A stretch of DNA of 33,276 nucleotides, taken from contig SXKQ01000046.1 of NCBI GenBank assembly GCA_005778045.1, forward strand, positions 1-33,276, read 5' to 3'. This DNA comes from Planctomycetia bacterium (GTDB taxonomy: Bacteria > Planctomycetota > UBA1135 > GCA-002686595). Below, one piece after another: positions 31,141 through 33,276 of the stretch (its first letter is position 1; each line of letters starts with the position of its first letter). Under the pieces are notes generated by a model that was not told the origin of the DNA, did not search any database, and worked only from the letters and a program-made list of their open reading frames with translations. The position numbers were made by a program, and so were the translations under genes.

Positions 31141-32622
31141 TTAGGGAGCGGGCGTCGCCGCGGGCGCGGGATCGCCCCCGAGCGGACGCATGGCGGGGAA
31201 GAGCAGCACGTCGCGGATCGTGTCCTGCCCGGTGAGGACCATTACAAGACGGTCGATGCCGATGCCGAGGCCGCCGGTAGGTGGCATGCCGTACTCGAGC
31301 GCCTGCACGTAGTCGACGTCGACTTGGCCGGGCGCCTCGGGATCCTTGCTCGCGACCTGCTCCTCGAAGCGGCGCTCCTGCTCGGTCGGGTCGTTGAGTT
31401 CGCTGAATGCGTTGCCGAGCTCCATACCGCCGAGGAACAGCTCAAAGCGCTCCGCCATGCGCGGATCCTGCGCGTTCGCTTTGGCGAGCGGGCAGATCTG
31501 CACCGGGTAGTCGACGCAGAACACGGGCCCCGTGAGCAGCTTCTCGCAGGTCGCCTCGAACACGTCGTTCATCAGCTTCCAGTAGTGACCAGGATCCTCG
31601 AGGCCGAGTTCCTTGGCGCGCGCGCGCACGGCGGGCTGGTCGTCGAACTCGCAGCCGTTCTGCTGGCGGAAGAGCTCCGCATAGCGCACGCGAGCGAAGG
31701 GTGCCTGCAGGTCGTACTCGACGCCGCGGAAGGTGACCTTGGTCGTGCCGTTCACCTCGAGCGCGAGACGCTCGATCATCTGCTCGGCAAGCTCCATCAT
31801 GCGGCGGTAGTCGGCCTGTGCCTCGTACAGCTCGAGCATCGAGAACTCGGGATTGTGGCGCGTGGAGATGCCCTCGTTGCGGAAGTTCCGGGCGATCTCG
31901 AACACGCGCTCAAGCCCGCCCACGATCAGGCGCTTGAGGTACAGCTCCGGAGCGATACGCAGGTAGAAATCGCAGCCGAGCGCTTTGTGATGCGTCACGA
32001 ACGGGCGCGCCGTTGCGCCACCGAAGATCGGGTGCAGCGTAGGCGTCTCGACCTCGAGGTAGCCTTCGCTCTCGAGGAAGCGACGAATGCCCGACACGAT
32101 CTTGCTGCGCTTCACGAAGACGTCCATGACGCCCTCGGTGGCCCACAGGTCGACGTAACGGCGACGGTAGCGCTGCTCGACGTCCGCGAGCCCGTGCCAC
32201 TTCTCCGGCGGCGGCGCATAGCTCTTCGCGAGCAGCTGCACATCCTTGACCCACACCGTGAGCTCGCCCTTCTGCGTGAAGCCGAGCTCACCCGTGATGC
32301 CGACCAAGTCGCCGGCGTCGAGCCACTTGCGCTGCGGCCACCACTCAGGAAGGGCGTCGCGCTGGAAACCGACCTGCACGCGGCCGGTGCGATCGAGCAC
32401 GGGAGCGAAGATGAGCTTGCCGAAGTCGCGTGGCATCAGCATGCGGCCAGCGATCGTGACTCGCGTCCCAATGGCGGGCCCGGGCGCAGCGGCAGTGCCC
32501 GCCGCGGAGATGAGCCCGGCGATGGGCTGGGAGGCCACGCCGCGAGCGGGAAAGGGATCCGCGCCGGCCTGGCGCATGGCCGTGGCCTTGGCGAAGCGAT
32601 CGGGCTGGGCGAGGTCGGTCAT
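31141..32622 (-). CDS. lysS: Lysyl-tRNA synthetase, class II
   Basis: A 493-residue protein, the usual size. It charges tRNA-Lys with lysine. The N-terminal OB-fold anticodon-binding domain is at about 45-145 (VTIAGRMLMPRDFGKLIFAPVLDRTG). The class II core follows: VETPTLHPIFGGATARPF with the motif 1 region before it, motif 2 FRNEGISTRHNPEFSMLE, and motif 3 GLGIGIDRLVMVLTG. It ends with an Ala/Pro-rich tail. The ATG at 32622 (MTDLAQPDRF) is chosen; longer in-frame ATG starts would run into the tRNA gene. There is no Shine-Dalgarno, but TATCCT lies 12 nt upstream. It leads the lysS-permease-ATPase group. Confidence 0.94.
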   Translation of the reverse strand: MTDLAQPDRFAKATAMRQAGADPFPARGVASQPIAGLISAAGTAAAPGPAIGTRVTIAGRMLMPRDFGKLIFAPVLDRTGRVQVGFQRDALPEWWPQRKWLDAGDLVGITGELGFTQKGELTVWVKDVQLLAKSYAPPPEKWHGLADVEQRYRRRYVDLWATEGVMDVFVKRSKIVSGIRRFLESEGYLEVETPTLHPIFGGATARPFVTHHKALGCDFYLRIAPELYLKRLIVGGLERVFEIARNFRNEGISTRHNPEFSMLELYEAQADYRRMMELAEQMIERLALEVNGTTKVTFRGVEYDLQAPFARVRYAELFRQQNGCEFDDQPAVRARAKELGLEDPGHYWKLMNDVFEATCEKLLTGPVFCVDYPVQICPLAKANAQDPRMAERFELFLGGMELGNAFSELNDPTEQERRFEEQVASKDPEAPGQVDVDYVQALEYGMPPTGGLGIGIDRLVMVLTGQDTIRDVLLFPAMRPLGGDPAPAATPAP

Positions 32623-32634
32623 GGGCGGTGGGGG

Positions 32635-32640
32635 AGGATA
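32635..32640 (-). promoter_or_regulatory. Probable -10 box (TATCCT), lysS operon
   Basis: Minus-strand TATCCT preceded by GC, 12 nt before the lysS ATG at 32622. The space between is C-rich with no Shine-Dalgarno. Confidence 0.35.
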
Positions 32641-32699
32641 GCGGCCGGAAGGTGCGGTCCGAACCTTTGGAACGTGGTCCGAAGGCTCGGAAAAGGCTC

Positions 32700-32732
32700 G
32701 CGGCCGCCCCGGCAGGTTGCCGGAGCGGCCGC
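32700..32732 (-). terminator. Intrinsic terminator-like hairpin after tRNA-Ala
   Basis: A 14-bp GC-rich stem with one mismatch (32700-32713 with 32719-32732) and a 5-nt loop starts 5 nt beyond the tRNA CCA end. On the minus strand TTTT follows 5 nt after the stem (32694-32691). It should end the tRNA transcript before lysS. Confidence 0.6.
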
Positions 32733-32737
32733 GGTGC

Positions 32738-32813
32738 TGGTGGAGGATAGGGGACTCGAACCCCTGGCCTCGACAATGCCATTGTCGCGCTCTACCAACT
32801 GAGCTAATCCCCC
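32738..32813 (-). tRNA. tRNA-Ala (anticodon GGC), CCA encoded
   Basis: On the minus strand a full cloverleaf is visible: acceptor GGGGGAT with ATCCTCC, D arm GCTCAGTTGGTAGAGC, anticodon stem CGACA/TGTCG closing loop ATGGCAT (anticodon GGC), T arm with GGTTCGAGTCC, discriminator A and encoded CCA. The acceptor stem contains the G3:U70 wobble pair, the alanine identity element, which confirms the assignment. It is 76 nt with CCA. Confidence 0.97.
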
Positions 32814-32942
32814 GGTGTTCCTTGCGCGCGGCGGGATGCGCCACGGCTCCGATCATCGGAAGGGCGGACAAGATGACGCACGGCAGGCTCGGCGTCAACA
32901 GCGAAGGCCCCCGGGAAGCGTGCCTTGGCCCCACCCATCGCC

Positions 32943-32948
32943 TATCCT
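32943..32948 (+). promoter_or_regulatory. Possible -10 box (TATCCT), leuS
   Basis: TATCCT lies 53 nt before the leuS TTG start, leaving a normal leader with the GAAGGA Shine-Dalgarno at 32991-32996. No clear -35 at the usual distance. Confidence 0.3.
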
Positions 32949-33001
32949 CGCGGCGCACCGAGGCCTCGCATGGGGCCACGGCCGGACGCAGAAGGACGAC
33001 C

Positions 33002-33276
<275 letters not shown>

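Overview
This is a dense, high-GC bacterial chromosomal segment carrying about 26 protein genes, two of them cut by the window edges, plus one tRNA. I see no mobile elements, phage genes or CRISPR arrays. Lineage is an inference from memory of protein families: the thioredoxin-like protein (motif ending GPCRAMYPHERSLV), a DXS with GDAS in place of the usual GDGA, pilin-like proteins with Asp-rich loops and the very high GC together suggest Planctomycetota or a close relative.

Layout. 1-1195: the end of accD, then an exported thioredoxin/TlpA-like gene interrupted by one in-frame UGA exactly where the first Cys of the CGPC motif belongs. 1203-6139: a methyltransferase, a COG2509-type FAD dehydrogenase, panB and a four-S1-domain protein. 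6289-10158 (minus strand): three pilin-like genes and a HEAT-repeat protein. 10377-15979: aspartate-semialdehyde dehydrogenase, an SDR, an amidohydrolase lipoprotein, OsmC and a secreted protein of unknown function. 16011-18975: a cobalamin riboswitch followed by a btuF-btuC-btuD B12 importer. 18966-22992: a lipoprotein cytochrome c and two large multi-spanning membrane proteins. 23060-24589: a B12-type radical SAM enzyme. 24826-28999: xseB-ispA-dxs-nadK, covering DNA repair, isoprenoid precursors and NADP. 29010-32622 (minus strand): lysS followed by a LolC/E-type permease and a LolD-type ATPase. 32738-33276: tRNA-Ala(GGC) and the divergent start of leuS.

The most interesting element is the thioredoxin-like gene at 149-1195. 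Read through, it gives one 348-residue exported protein with a UGPC active site. Downstream of the UGA lies a perfect 7-bp hairpin with a GGUC loop, the same loop as the Escherichia coli fdhF SECIS as I recall it. This points to a selenoprotein rather than a broken gene. UGA is the normal stop elsewhere in the window (accD, asd, dxs, nadK and others), so genome-wide reassignment is unlikely.

A second pattern runs through the window. Many genes have a TAnnnT box, often TAnnCT, ending only 7-12 nt before the start codon, with no usable Shine-Dalgarno. This suggests leaderless or nearly leaderless transcripts. Other genes have ordinary Shine-Dalgarno sites, so the two modes appear to coexist. 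No gap between genes exceeds 300 bases.
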